A stretch of DNA of 64,000 nt, from positions 1 through 64,000 of the forward strand of contig JAETOO010000010.1 in NCBI GenBank assembly GCA_021771715.1, written 5' to 3'. The notes below the pieces were generated by a model, which saw only the letters and a program-made list of their open reading frames with translations, had not been told where the DNA came from and did no database searches. Within the stretch, counting starts at the first letter, position 1. Each line of letters begins with the position of its first letter. Position numbers and translations under genes: made by a program. Below, in pieces: positions 43,621-52,392 of this stretch. Source of the stretch: Oscillospiraceae bacterium. Lineage in GTDB: Bacteria; Bacillota; Clostridia; Lachnospirales; Lachnospiraceae.

Positions 43621-43977
43621 TCACTGTTCAACCAAATCTACGCCGGTACCCACATACCTCGGCATTCCTTCCGCATAGCTGTATACAGGATAAGTAGGTG
43701 TTCCCGCATACATCGTGTGCGTCTCCATCTTACCGCTGCGCGGGTTTCGGAATTTTGCATCAAAAAATGCGCGTGAAATGGCAGCGTCCACAATTCGGGT
43801 TTCTTCATCCGACAGCGGTGCGAAAACCACCTGCAATTTCAGCTTAACCGCGATCAAATCACCTTTCATATCACCATTGGCTACGCGCCCCGTCTTTTTC
43901 GACCAAATTTTCTCGGCCCCAAACGACATGCTTTTTACTTTCGGCATGACTACGCCATCTATTGTCAGCACATCCAT
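43621..43977 (-). CDS. Phage tail protein (DUF6711-like)
   Basis: A 118-residue protein starting MDVLTIDGVVMPKVKSMSFGAEKIW, a pattern I associate with DUF6711 proteins found after the tape measure gene in Clostridia siphoviruses. The rest is beta-rich (LKLQVVFAPLSDEE, KMETHTMYAGTPTYPV). It is probably a distal tail or tail-tip component. It is 14 bases downstream of the tape measure gene, thus co-transcribed. Confidence 0.65.
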   Translation of the reverse strand: MDVLTIDGVVMPKVKSMSFGAEKIWSKKTGRVANGDMKGDLIAVKLKLQVVFAPLSDEETRIVDAAISRAFFDAKFRNPRSGKMETHTMYAGTPTYPVYSYAEGMPRYVGTGVDLVEQ

Positions 43978-43991
43978 ATTTCATCCGCTCC

Positions 43992-46900
43992 TTATGTTAA
44001 AATAGGGCATACGCCTGTCGCGATCGTCTGCTGATTCACCTGCTCCACAACTACATCCGTCACCTGTCTCCCTCCCACGTATACATTGATCACCGGTACC
44101 TGTCCGGCATTATTCTGGTTGCTGATCTGACTCATAGCCGCCGCAACGGCTCGATATACGCCGGCAGAAACCGATGCAACAATCTGGTCATTATTCATGA
44201 CCGCTGTATGTCCACCCAGCGTGCCGACCAGCTCCGGGCCTGCCTCGCGCGCAATGAACATCTGTCCTGCTCCAGGGGCACCGCCACCTGCATAGGCAGT
44301 AATTGGTTTCCAACCGCCCCCAGAATACACTCCGCCGTCTTTTCTAAACACTGCTCTCAGCACACCTGACACCACAGATATAACAGCAGTCAGCGCCAGC
44401 GACAAGTTGCTGCCCTTGTTCAATCTGCTGACCGAAGCGGTGATCCCGCTTATCGTTTTATCGAGTCCGTTTGTGGTCTTACTTCCAATGTTTCCGGTAA
44501 AACCGGTGATTGTCTTGTTCAATCCATTTGTGGTCTTACTTTCAATATTAGCGGTAATACCGTTCATAATCTTCTGGCCGGCCGTAAGTCCATCGCTCAC
44601 CGAAGTAAACTTTGATGTCGTGTTCAGTATCTTCTGGCCTGCCGTAAGTCCATCACTCACCGAGGTAAATTTTGATGTCGTATTCAATGTTTTCTGAGCC
44701 GCCGAGAGATTATCCACAACGCTTGCAAGGTTTGCTTTTGCATCCACGCTCAGAGTGAATCCCTTCACAAGCCCCATGATGAGCGATCGGAAAGAAAAGC
44801 CGCTGGTGGCTACTTCCACGGGGACGCCCAAAGTAAATCCTGCTGCCAGTTCCTTCAATGCCCCTTGGAGGGTATCGGCCTTCGTCAGCACGTTCGTATC
44901 AACACCAAGCTTATATCCCTTCAGCACCTTCTCGAGCGGATTAGTCAGCTGCTTCTTTGTTGTCTTCACCACCATAGATACCGGGATCCCGGTGCTTAAC
45001 AGCATTTTACCGAGCGCGCCGATTCCCTTTTTGGCAGGATCTGTATCTGCCGTCACCTCTACCGCAGTCTCACCCGGAAGATTCTCGTTTAAATTTTCTG
45101 CAGCCTCCGATATCCCCGGACCCGTATGGTCAGTTGCGACAATCTCGACCTCGAGCTCGGGCGTTTCTGCCCCTTCCCCTTGAAACAGAGAGGACACCAG
45201 ATTCTTCCCATTCCCACCAAAGATCGACTCCTTCCAAGCTGCGACAGCCGGAGCAAGCTCCTCTGTGAGGCCTTGGAACAGCTTCTTGTATTCATTGACC
45301 ACGTAGCCCGATATTTCACTGTCAAACAAAATCCCTGCAGGGCTGCCTATGCCTCCGGCCGCTTGAAACAGGCTCCCGAACAGCCCAGGTGCACCGCCCA
45401 AAAGCCCCCCGGCCTTTGCAGCCGCGTTTTTCACAAGCCCTGCGAGGCCTGCCGCTAAGCCTCCCGTAACCGCCCCTCCAGAACCTCCGGTTCCCGGAGC
45501 GCTGCCGGTTATCCCACCGATAATGGCGCCCCACAGCTTTTTGCCCAACCAACTACCAATCCCTGTAAACTTCAGCGTGAATATGGCCGTGACGATCGCC
45601 GTTTCAATCGGAGCTTCATCAAATGCGGATTTCCATGTTTCAATTCCTGCGTTTATTGCCTGCCAGATGATTTTTCCTACATCCTCCAGCAAATCCTCAA
45701 AAGGAATCTCTTCAATAAAATCAGCGATTTTCTTACCTAGATCCGTCCAGTTTACCTCTCCTACCGCCCCTTTTATCGTCTGCAGGATTCCTCTCATGGC
45801 CTGATAAAAGGTCAGTCCGGCTTCCTTCCAATTCAGATCAGCAAAGAAATTGTTAAGGCTGGTTCCTATAGATTCTCCCCAGCCTTTCCAGTCGACTGTC
45901 CCGATAAAAGAGTACGCTCCGGAAATAACTGTATTGACTGCTCCCGCTGCCGTCGATCCGATATTGGCAAACGTCTTCGGCGTAATGAATTTGTTCAGCG
46001 CTGCAGCAATTCCTTTCCCGATATTCCCCGCCGCTGTTATGGCATCCTTCCAGGTAATCCCCTCCAGCGCAGCATTAATGGCCTCCGCAACAGACTCGCC
46101 GAACTGTTCGAACTTGAACTCACCTGACCAGGTCTCCGAGAGTTCAAATATTCCATTTAGGCCATTCCTTACTGCTTCTCCGGCCCCTTTCCAGTCTGCA
46201 TTTGAAATGAAGCCATTCATCGAATCGGCGATAAACTGTCCAACACTCTCCCAATGCAGGTTTATCAGAAATGCATTTGCCCCCATCACACCCGTATTGA
46301 GAGCCTGGGCGACCGTATTGCCTACTGATTCTGCAAGCCCAGACGTCTCTACAAAGCCATTGATCAGTGTCGCCAGTGACTTACCGACTTTCTTCGCTGA
46401 TTCCTGCAGCATATCCCACGGGATATGATCGAGTCCGTCTTTCAGCTTTGTACCGATAATCGTCCCGATCTCACTGAAATCCGCATCGGCCCACGCTGCC
46501 TTGATTTTAGCTGCAAAATCAGAAAACTGGTTCTCGACAGTCTCCGTTGTAAACAGATCCCCTGCACTGCCTCCTGCTCCGCCTCCTGACCCCCCTCCAG
46601 ACGCTCCACCGCCTCCGGTATCATCGTCCAGCTTGTTGATCTGGTCGAATCCCATCAACGTTCTCTGCAGCCGCTCCGCATTGTCTGCGGCGCCTCCCGC
46701 AGCACTGCCCGCCGCATCCGCTCCCGCTGCAAAGTCGGTGGCAACGCGCTTCGCTACCACATAGCTGCTTTGTCCTGTAAGCGCTGCCATGAACTGTGCA
46801 ACCGCATTCGCCGCTGCTACCAGATAATTCATGAGCGTATCCAGGATGGGAACAACCACATCCAGCACCGGTGCGAAAGCTGCAGCAAAACTGTTCTGAA

Positions 46901-48359
46901 GCTGCGATAATCCGGATTTTAATGTTGACAGGCTTCTATTTGTCGAGTCGCTGTACTGCGCAAGATTCTGCAGGCCTGCCTTTGCGCTGTTAATCGCCCC
47001 GCCGATCAGAAAACTTGCAAACATAAACCTTGCCGACATTCCGATCGTTCGGAAAATTCCGCCAAGCCCTCTTCCCGAATTTCCCATACGGTTCATGGAC
47101 TGGCGCATTCGCCCAATGGCCGGGATCCCGCTTGCAAACTTTTTGATCAGTGCCGAAAATGCACCGCCCGCTTTCTTAATGGCCGGAGATATCTTCTGAA
47201 AGACTGCCCGCAGTCCGCCAAATGCTTTTGAGCCGAGATATGCTGCCTCCGAGGCCACCCGTCCTATTACCGGAATACGGCTGATCGCCTCCACCACCTG
47301 GGCGTTCATTTCCTTGAGCCTCCGGACTGTCTGGCTCATTGTTGCTCCGGCGGACGCTCCGAAGCTGCGGTTTGCAAACCCTCCCGTGAACTTGGTGTCC
47401 TGCCCGGATGCCTCCATGCTCTTCTTTTTTCTTTCATAGCTGTCAAGCTGTGTTTCTGCCGAAGAGATAGCAAGCCGTACCTTTTCAAACGCTTCCGCCT
47501 CTCTCACATCAGAGCCATCCGCAGTCATCTGATCTCTTTGCTTTCTATAACTCTTAAGCTTCTGCACCGTTCTTTCGATCGCGTAAGTCAGATCCTTATA
47601 ATCCTGCGTCGGTTTAAAAGCCTCTCCCGAATCCTCCAGATCCTTGAGTTCGCCTTTCAAAACTGCAACTTCTCTCTCCGTCTCCCTGATCTGATCGGAG
47701 AGCGATTTCATAGCGGAACTGTCATCTCCCTTTACTCCCAGGGCCTTCCAATTCTTTTGTTTTGCGGTCAACTGAACAAGACGGGATTCTGCATCCGCAA
47801 TCAATTCTTTCATTCCGGCATAGTCTTCCGTCTCCACCGTCGCTTTTCCGGAATTCTCCAGTCTGCGCTTCTTCTCATAAAGCCTGTCGAGCGCGGTACT
47901 GACTGTCCTGATATTCTTTTCCAGGTCTGTAAATTCCTGCGTCGGAACAAAACGCTTTGATCCGTCCATTCCTTCAAGTTTCCCCCGAAGTCTATCCAGC
48001 TCTTTCCCCGTATTGGCTATATCTCTCTCGAGCTGCAGATAGTCATCGGTATAAACCTTGATTCCAGCCGCAAGCTGAGCCTCCTTGACATAAGCCTTCA
48101 CTCCTTGCGTAAGCTCTTTCGGTATCAGCTTATCTTTCATGCCTTGCACGGACCTTCGGATCGCGCCCTGCACGTTCCGGATCTGTTTCATCGTACTGTC
48201 ATTTTGCAGCGAATCTACCGGACTCCTGACTTTCTTTAATTCGCTGTTAATGCCGGACGCCATTTTCTTCGTTTCCTGTATAGACTCCCGGGAGGCCTGC
48301 TTTAGCTTTGCATTATTCGCTTCGATTATGACCTGCATTTTATGCAATGTATCACTCAT
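43992..48359 (-). CDS. Tape measure protein
   Basis: A 1455-residue protein, the longest helical protein of the module. Residues 1-320 are coiled coil (KEAQLAAGIKVY, EREVAVLKGELKDL), and a Gly/Ala-rich hydrophobic middle (440-560, with GGGGASGGGSGGGAGGSAGD) follows. Further on are repeated KDGLDHIPWD- and WKGWGESIGTSLN-type segments. Near residues 1220-1310 there are 20-residue repeats (SVSDGLTAGQKILNTTSKFT). The C-terminus is TM-like. This length-setting core fills the tail tube before ejection. Length relates to tail length, suggesting a tail of siphovirus size. It starts just after the frameshifted chaperone gene. Confidence 0.9.
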   Translation of the reverse strand: MSDTLHKMQVIIEANNAKLKQASRESIQETKKMASGINSELKKVRSPVDSLQNDSTMKQIRNVQGAIRRSVQGMKDKLIPKELTQGVKAYVKEAQLAAGIKVYTDDYLQLERDIANTGKELDRLRGKLEGMDGSKRFVPTQEFTDLEKNIRTVSTALDRLYEKKRRLENSGKATVETEDYAGMKELIADAESRLVQLTAKQKNWKALGVKGDDSSAMKSLSDQIRETEREVAVLKGELKDLEDSGEAFKPTQDYKDLTYAIERTVQKLKSYRKQRDQMTADGSDVREAEAFEKVRLAISSAETQLDSYERKKKSMEASGQDTKFTGGFANRSFGASAGATMSQTVRRLKEMNAQVVEAISRIPVIGRVASEAAYLGSKAFGGLRAVFQKISPAIKKAGGAFSALIKKFASGIPAIGRMRQSMNRMGNSGRGLGGIFRTIGMSARFMFASFLIGGAINSAKAGLQNLAQYSDSTNRSLSTLKSGLSQLQNSFAAAFAPVLDVVVPILDTLMNYLVAAANAVAQFMAALTGQSSYVVAKRVATDFAAGADAAGSAAGGAADNAERLQRTLMGFDQINKLDDDTGGGGASGGGSGGGAGGSAGDLFTTETVENQFSDFAAKIKAAWADADFSEIGTIIGTKLKDGLDHIPWDMLQESAKKVGKSLATLINGFVETSGLAESVGNTVAQALNTGVMGANAFLINLHWESVGQFIADSMNGFISNADWKGAGEAVRNGLNGIFELSETWSGEFKFEQFGESVAEAINAALEGITWKDAITAAGNIGKGIAAALNKFITPKTFANIGSTAAGAVNTVISGAYSFIGTVDWKGWGESIGTSLNNFFADLNWKEAGLTFYQAMRGILQTIKGAVGEVNWTDLGKKIADFIEEIPFEDLLEDVGKIIWQAINAGIETWKSAFDEAPIETAIVTAIFTLKFTGIGSWLGKKLWGAIIGGITGSAPGTGGSGGAVTGGLAAGLAGLVKNAAAKAGGLLGGAPGLFGSLFQAAGGIGSPAGILFDSEISGYVVNEYKKLFQGLTEELAPAVAAWKESIFGGNGKNLVSSLFQGEGAETPELEVEIVATDHTGPGISEAAENLNENLPGETAVEVTADTDPAKKGIGALGKMLLSTGIPVSMVVKTTKKQLTNPLEKVLKGYKLGVDTNVLTKADTLQGALKELAAGFTLGVPVEVATSGFSFRSLIMGLVKGFTLSVDAKANLASVVDNLSAAQKTLNTTSKFTSVSDGLTAGQKILNTTSKFTSVSDGLTAGQKIMNGITANIESKTTNGLNKTITGFTGNIGSKTTNGLDKTISGITASVSRLNKGSNLSLALTAVISVVSGVLRAVFRKDGGVYSGGGWKPITAYAGGGAPGAGQMFIAREAGPELVGTLGGHTAVMNNDQIVASVSAGVYRAVAAAMSQISNQNNAGQVPVINVYVGGRQVTDVVVEQVNQQTIATGVCPILT
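44450..44700. repeat. 60-bp repeats in the tape measure gene
   Basis: Two clear copies of GCCGTAAGTCCATC occur at 44581 and 44641 (60-base period). Before them is a related pair containing TTTGTGGTCTTACTT. They encode 20-residue repeats (SVSDGLTAGQK..., KTTNGLNKT...). The period is a multiple of three, so the reading frame is kept. Tape measures lengthen by such duplications. Confidence 0.8.
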
Positions 48360-48374
48360 TCTCCTGCCTCCCTT

Positions 48375-49207
48375 CTACACAAGCCCCGCTTCATGCCGAC
48401 GTTTCAGTTCAGCAGCATATGCCTTTCGGTTTTCCTTTGCACGCTCAATCTGCTTTTTCTCTTCCAGTTCCTCATACTGCTTTTTTTCTTCTGCAAACTG
48501 GTCCGGGAAGAAATCCCAGGGCATTCTCACTGTATTTTCCTCGTTTAAGTATCGTCCGATTAATTCTGCCGTGTTTTGTGCAAAAGCAAACCCGTTGATC
48601 AGTTCTTGCTTCAACTGTCTATCCCGCTTGCGCTTGAAGCTCTGCATAAGGTCAGAAATCTCCATCACAGACAAATTCCAAAAGTCCGTGATGGAGATTT
48701 CGCAGTCGAGCGCCTCCGGATAGAGCTCGCTAATCATCTCTGTGGCAGTCACATCAGATCGGCATTCTCTTCCAGCTCTCTCATCAGAGATTCCGCTTGG
48801 GTCGCTGTAAAAAAACCGGACACCGCAAGCGTCGGCAAAATAACATGGGACAGAAGCTTTGACTGACTTCCGCCCTCCTCGAGCCATTTATCGTACAGCC
48901 CGGAGACCCGATCCAGTGTCGTCCCATGCTCCCAGGGAGCGAGTGCTGCCTGCACGATCGTAAGCATCACGGACAAGGGCGGTATATCGCTCGCCGTGAT
49001 CAGATTCATAACATTGGTACGGTACTTGTTCTCAAGCTTCGTGATCATTCCGGTGGTGAGTTTCATTTTATGATCCTCACCGTTGACCGTCCAATAGTGA
49101 AATGGCTTGCGCTTCTTTTTGATTTCGTCGAATGAGGTGATCGTTCCCTCTGCTTTTGCAGACTCCTGCTCCAGTTCCTCATCTAACCCTTCTAATCTCT
49201 CGCTCAT
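48375..49207 (-). CDS. Tail assembly chaperone, -1 frameshift fusion product (gpGT-like)
   Basis: The upstream frame (48749-49207) and a second open frame ending at 48375 overlap by 139 bases. The second frame has no good ribosome site. Its continuation after a run of seven T residues (complement of 48809-48815) reads FFYSDPSGISDERAGREC, in register with a -1 slip at G-GTT-TTT-TTA. The fusion would have about 277 residues (133 + 144), the usual form of a gpGT-type protein in siphoviruses, made as a minor product that recruits the tape measure. Cysteine- and Lys/Glu-rich helices fill its second half (EEKKQYEELEEKKQIERAKE). Confidence 0.8.
48749..49207 (-). CDS. Tail assembly chaperone, main product (gpG-like)
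   Basis: A 152-residue protein, the abundant partner of the frameshifted chaperone. It has an acidic coiled N-terminus (MSERLEGLDEELEQESAKAE), a beta-rich middle (KRKPFHYWTVNGEDHKM), and a helical C-terminus with SGFFTATQAESLMRELEENADLM. Such proteins coat the tape measure while the tail tube polymerises. It follows the tail tube gene by 16 bases and precedes the tape measure, the canonical position for the gpG/gpGT pair. Confidence 0.85.
   Translation of the reverse strand: MSERLEGLDEELEQESAKAEGTITSFDEIKKKRKPFHYWTVNGEDHKMKLTTGMITKLENKYRTNVMNLITASDIPPLSVMLTIVQAALAPWEHGTTLDRVSGLYDKWLEEGGSQSKLLSHVILPTLAVSGFFTATQAESLMRELEENADLM
48809..48815 (-). other. Candidate -1 slippery site T-TTT-TTT
   Basis: The mRNA has seven consecutive U residues read as (GG)U-UUU-UUU-ACA in the zero frame. 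A -1 slip gives UAC AGC GAC (Tyr-Ser-Asp) and leads to the frame that ends at 48375. The heptamer fits the X-XXY-YYZ rule with X and Y both U. I looked for but did not confirm a downstream pseudoknot. Confidence 0.75.
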
Positions 49208-49223
49208 TTATTTTCTCCTTTCC

Positions 49224-49640
49224 TTACGCCGGATCTGTAATCTTCAGATCACTCTGTACGGACATCGTCAGCTCAAATTCGATCACACCATTTACTCCGC
49301 CGCCGGTACGCTTTACGGATACCTGTGCATCGTACTCTGTGATCGTGCCATCCTTCAGTTTTTCCTGGAAGCTCAAAACCTTCCCCGAATCCTGCGCCTC
49401 GCGCATCTTACGGTATGGGCTGGTCGCCTGAGTGTTGTCGTACTTAAACTTGTACTTCATCTCACCGAGATCGCCAATTCCGTTTTCATACTGCTTATTC
49501 TTGTCTGTCAGACAGGTATTCTCCACCTTCTCCGGTTCTACGCCACAATCCGGGATTTCCTTCAAACCCGGAAGGTCCGTATAGGTCGCAGAAGAACCTT
49601 CCTTTTCCTTGTAACCAAGTGTTGCTCCGTTTGCTAACAT
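49224..49640 (-). CDS. Major tail (tube) protein
   Basis: A 138-residue protein with the beta-rich composition of siphovirus tail tube subunits: KYKFKYDNTQATSPYRKM, VLSFQEKLKDGTITEY and a C-terminal GVIEFELTMSVQSDLK. Its position between the tail completion protein and the tail chaperones is the strongest support. It is shorter than lambda gpV because no Ig-like domain is attached. It would stack as hexameric rings to form the tube. Confidence 0.8.
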   Translation of the reverse strand: MLANGATLGYKEKEGSSATYTDLPGLKEIPDCGVEPEKVENTCLTDKNKQYENGIGDLGEMKYKFKYDNTQATSPYRKMREAQDSGKVLSFQEKLKDGTITEYDAQVSVKRTGGGVNGVIEFELTMSVQSDLKITDPA

Positions 49641-49655
49641 ATCGTCTCTCCTTCC

Positions 49656-50012
49656 TCAATCCGGCCAGTATACCTCGTCGGATTCCATATCAATAATCGC
49701 TTCGTATCTCATCACCTTATGCTTCAGAGGCCCCGGATCCGGCGCATCCTGGCACATAGTACGAATCAGCCCGAGGCCAGACAATACTTCATCCACCTTA
49801 AGCGCAGATTCAGACGTCGACTTATTGTCCCAGATATCTACCCGATAGCGCACCAGCGCTTTCTCCTCTTTGTCTGTGCGCTCATAGACCTTGTTCTCTT
49901 CCTCCACATACTGAACGGCAGGAAGACTCGCCCAATCTCCCGGATACTGATCCGTCACATTTTCAAATACGGCATCCAGCGCCGCGAATACCTGATCCTT
50001 TACATTCTTCAT
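49656..50012 (-). CDS. Tail completion/terminator protein
   Basis: A 118-residue protein, alternating helix and strand, with KNVKDQVFAALDAVFENV at the start and YRVDIWDNKSTSESALKVDEVL in the middle. The pattern is that of the gpU/DUF3168-like tail terminator family. It is located after the HK97 gp10-like gene and before the tube gene. Overlap of four bases with the upstream gene (50009-50012) indicates coupling. Confidence 0.7.
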   Translation of the reverse strand: MKNVKDQVFAALDAVFENVTDQYPGDWASLPAVQYVEEENKVYERTDKEEKALVRYRVDIWDNKSTSESALKVDEVLSGLGLIRTMCQDAPDPGPLKHKVMRYEAIIDMESDEVYWPD

Positions 50013-50506
50013 AACTGGCTTTTTGCACTCCTCTCAAATATCTTCTCGATCTCATTCTCCTGATCCTTCAGAGCCGGATACAAGTACGGATGTGCGGCCT
50101 GTCCGGTACATTGATAAAATCTGCCGTCCGGTGTGTCAATGTAAAACCAGTGGTACCGCTCTGCATCCTTCGGATCAATTTGACTCTCGTGGATCCACCA
50201 CGGGGACTGCACATAGGCTCCTGCAGAGTCCGGAGATACGCCCGCATGATTTGCCTGACCTTTCGGGCCAGTGCCAAACTCTACATGCGGGGCGCACTCT
50301 TTATTCGTATAGCAAATTGCCGTAACGGTATCAGCAGTCCATTCCAGCTCCGTATAGATGCTATCCCGCAGTTCTCCGTGATTTACAAGGCAATTCCTCT
50401 TTGCCCGGGCCTGCACCAACTTAATCGACTCTGACGCTGCTTTGTGCAGATCCAGAATGGACATCTTTTTTAGGGCAGCTTCCAGTTCTTTTTGTCCGAT
50501 GATCAT
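50009..50506 (-). CDS. HK97 gp10-like tail component
   Basis: A 165-residue protein with the gp10 signature: SIKLVQARAKRNCLVNHGELRDSI, CAPHVEFGTGPKGQAN, and C-terminal QCTGQAAHPYLYPALKDQENEIEKIF. Such proteins connect the head-tail joint. It is coupled to its neighbours by four-base overlaps on both sides. Confidence 0.85.
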   Translation of the reverse strand: MIIGQKELEAALKKMSILDLHKAASESIKLVQARAKRNCLVNHGELRDSIYTELEWTADTVTAICYTNKECAPHVEFGTGPKGQANHAGVSPDSAGAYVQSPWWIHESQIDPKDAERYHWFYIDTPDGRFYQCTGQAAHPYLYPALKDQENEIEKIFERSAKSQL

Positions 50507-50877
50507 CGCCGCTTCTCCACCTCCAGCTTCAGGAACCGGTACGGCCGAATAGCGATGATCCGATAATCCGGCTCCGAATCTCCCGGAACATACAGGCAGA
50601 CCCCGTCACCCTCCACCAGATCCAGATCCCCGCAGACGTAGTGCAGGATCCCCCTTGCATCCGACTGGATTCTGTACCCACCATCTATGCGCACGTTCCG
50701 GATATACGGCAGCCGTTCCCCGTATATCTCGCACTGAAGCTTCCCGCCTGCGGGCCAAACCTCTGCGCAAAAGGGAAGGGCAGGATCAAACTCTTCGCTT
50801 GTCCCGCCCTCTTTATCCTTTTTCACAGTTTTTTTTCGGTGATAATACTGCCTCAGCCTGCTACGTTTCAGCCTCAT
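50503..50877 (-). CDS. Head-closure / head-tail adaptor protein
   Basis: A 124-residue, basic protein (MRLKRSRLRQYYHRKKTVKKD) with a beta-rich body (CDLDLVEGDGVCLYVPGDSEPDYRII) resembling small head-closure adaptors of siphoviruses. It overlaps both the upstream connector (16 bases) and the downstream gp10-like gene (four bases), showing tight coupling. No enzymatic motifs. Confidence 0.65.
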   Translation of the reverse strand: MRLKRSRLRQYYHRKKTVKKDKEGGTSEEFDPALPFCAEVWPAGGKLQCEIYGERLPYIRNVRIDGGYRIQSDARGILHYVCGDLDLVEGDGVCLYVPGDSEPDYRIIAIRPYRFLKLEVEKRR

Positions 50878-51172
50878 GGTATTTTCCTCCTACCCGTGCC
50901 AACCGGTACCGGTTCAGGGTATCGTAGATCTGCCTCGGGGCATCGTTGAAGCTGTAGGATTCGCCGCCCTCGCTCCGCCCTGACTCCCCTTCTGTCCCCA
51001 TCCGGTTCAGTGCGATCACCGCAAGATCGCGGACCGCTTTTTCAAGCCCTGTCACGATCTTTGTGCGGTTCGTGTAGGACAAAACAAAAGCCTTTGCATC
51101 CTCAAGCAGAAGCGCCAGCAGCTCCTCGTCCGTTTCCCCGGTGAGCTTCTTCATTTTCTCGATATCGGTCAT
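50861..51172 (-). CDS. Head-tail connector protein (gp6/gp15 type)
   Basis: A 103-residue helical protein: MTDIEKMKKLTGETDEELLALLLEDAKAFVLSYTN... and VRDLAVIALNRMGTEGESGRSEGGESYSF. This is the typical gp6 head-tail connector of HK97-like phages. It follows the Rho/HeH-domain gene and precedes the adaptor. Confidence 0.82.
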   Translation of the reverse strand: MTDIEKMKKLTGETDEELLALLLEDAKAFVLSYTNRTKIVTGLEKAVRDLAVIALNRMGTEGESGRSEGGESYSFNDAPRQIYDTLNRYRLARVGGKYHEAET

Positions 51173-51421
51173 TCAGACCACACCCTTCAATACGGAGACC
51201 AGCTCCGCCTTGCTCAGACTCCCGCACCCTTCCAGTCCCTTTTCCTTCGCAAGCTCACGGAGCTGCGCAACAGTCAGCTCTTCCAGGGCCATCCCCGGTG
51301 CTTCGTGGCCCGGCGGCGCAGGGGAGACACCCCCGATCTCTTTATAGCCCGCGCTCTTCAGCTTTGCAGCCTGCTCTGCGGTCTCAACAACCCGCTCCAC
51401 ATTCTTTCTTTTCAGCCTCAC
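51173..51421 (-). CDS. Small head protein with HeH/LEM-like C-terminal domain
   Basis: An 82-residue protein. The start (MRLKRKNVERVVETAEQAAKLKSAGYKE) is a known phage head-decoration type. Residues 45-82 (LTVAQLRELAKEKGLEGCGSLSKAELVSVL) form a HeH/LEM or Rho N-like helix-extended-loop-helix. The start is GTG at 51421, with AAGGAGG about six bases upstream. It lies directly after the capsid gene. Confidence 0.75.
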   Translation of the reverse strand: MRLKRKNVERVVETAEQAAKLKSAGYKEIGGVSPAPPGHEAPGMALEELTVAQLRELAKEKGLEGCGSLSKAELVSVLKGVV

Positions 51422-51433
51422 AGTATCCCTCCT

Positions 51434-52372
51434 TTAAGCCGGCTTGGCTTCCTTGATGCTCAGGTAGATGGAATCCAGCTTGTTGTCCGGCACCCAAATG
51501 TCGTGGAACCGACGATAGTTCATCTTCCATGCATCAGCATCCTGGTTCTGATCCGGCGTGAAGATCTTCATCTTGTCCTGCTTCGTGATCGCGATCGGCG
51601 TCGTCCGCGGCAGTACCATAAAGTTGATGCTCAGGGCGCTCGTGCCTTTCGTGTAGCCACCATCTGTCTGTCCGGAAGTCTTCCCGTCGCGGACCATGAT
51701 CGCCGTATACATCCGGTTCGACGGAGTGGACACGAGTGGTACATTGTCAATCGCTGGGACCTGCGTGTCCACGCCTCCCTTCGAGAATGTCACCGCAGAA
51801 ATCTTCCCCGAAAGTTCAAGCTCCAGCTCCAGGATGAAATCAGGCGTCGCATGAATCACCAGCGGCCCGTTGTACCCCATCTCCCGCGCAGCCTTGATGC
51901 CTTCCTTCACCTTCCGCAGTGCAGAGGTGTTCGCCGTACCCGGCGTGTAGCTGTACGCCACCATGCCGTCCTTTTTCGCCGCAATCGCCTCCGTCGCGAT
52001 CTTAGAGATACGATATGCATCGATCTCCGGCACCACATGCACCCGCTGGAACTCGCCCATGACAGACGCCGCCGTCGTGACAAAGTTGTTCTCGTTAATA
52101 TCCATCGCATCAAGCTGGAACTTGCGGCCGCGGTCCTGCGTCATCGTCCGGGTCTCGTATTCCAGCGTCACACCACCCTGCACATACCCTGCGTCGCGGT
52201 CATAATCCCCCATTCCCTGCACGGACATCTTCGGGATCTTCACCTCTGCGCCGCCGTTGTAAATCACCTGACCGGCGTTTGCATCCATCCAGCCGGTCAC
52301 TGCCTCCTGAATTGCTACCTTGTCCAGCTTGTTCTGGAACAGGGTAGCGGTTGCCAGTGTATTAATCGGCAT
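51434..52372 (-). CDS. Major capsid protein (N4-gp56/A118-type)
   Basis: A 312-residue HK97-fold capsid subunit: ATLFQNKLDKVAIQEAVTGW at the start, GGVTLEYETRTMTQDRGRKF in the N-arm/E-loop region, DAMDINENNFVTTAA, and VHVVPEIDAYRISKIA. The length is normal for this class. It follows the scaffold gene (start 12 bases after its stop region) and has GGAAGGTGAGG upstream. Hundreds of copies would form the head. Confidence 0.9.
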   Translation of the reverse strand: MPINTLATATLFQNKLDKVAIQEAVTGWMDANAGQVIYNGGAEVKIPKMSVQGMGDYDRDAGYVQGGVTLEYETRTMTQDRGRKFQLDAMDINENNFVTTAASVMGEFQRVHVVPEIDAYRISKIATEAIAAKKDGMVAYSYTPGTANTSALRKVKEGIKAAREMGYNGPLVIHATPDFILELELELSGKISAVTFSKGGVDTQVPAIDNVPLVSTPSNRMYTAIMVRDGKTSGQTDGGYTKGTSALSINFMVLPRTTPIAITKQDKMKIFTPDQNQDADAWKMNYRRFHDIWVPDNKLDSIYLSIKEAKPA

Positions 52373-52392
52373 TTACCTCACCTTCCCTTTCT

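Noticed and set aside
44450-44700. 60-bp repeats in the tape measure gene considered as a CRISPR array
   Set aside because: The units are coding, in frame, diverged and without spacers; they encode protein repeats.
48375-48887. Second tail chaperone frame as an independent gene starting at 48887
   Set aside because: No ribosome site supports that start, and the reading frame before about 48815 is the out-of-frame part of the first chaperone; a -1 slip explains it better.
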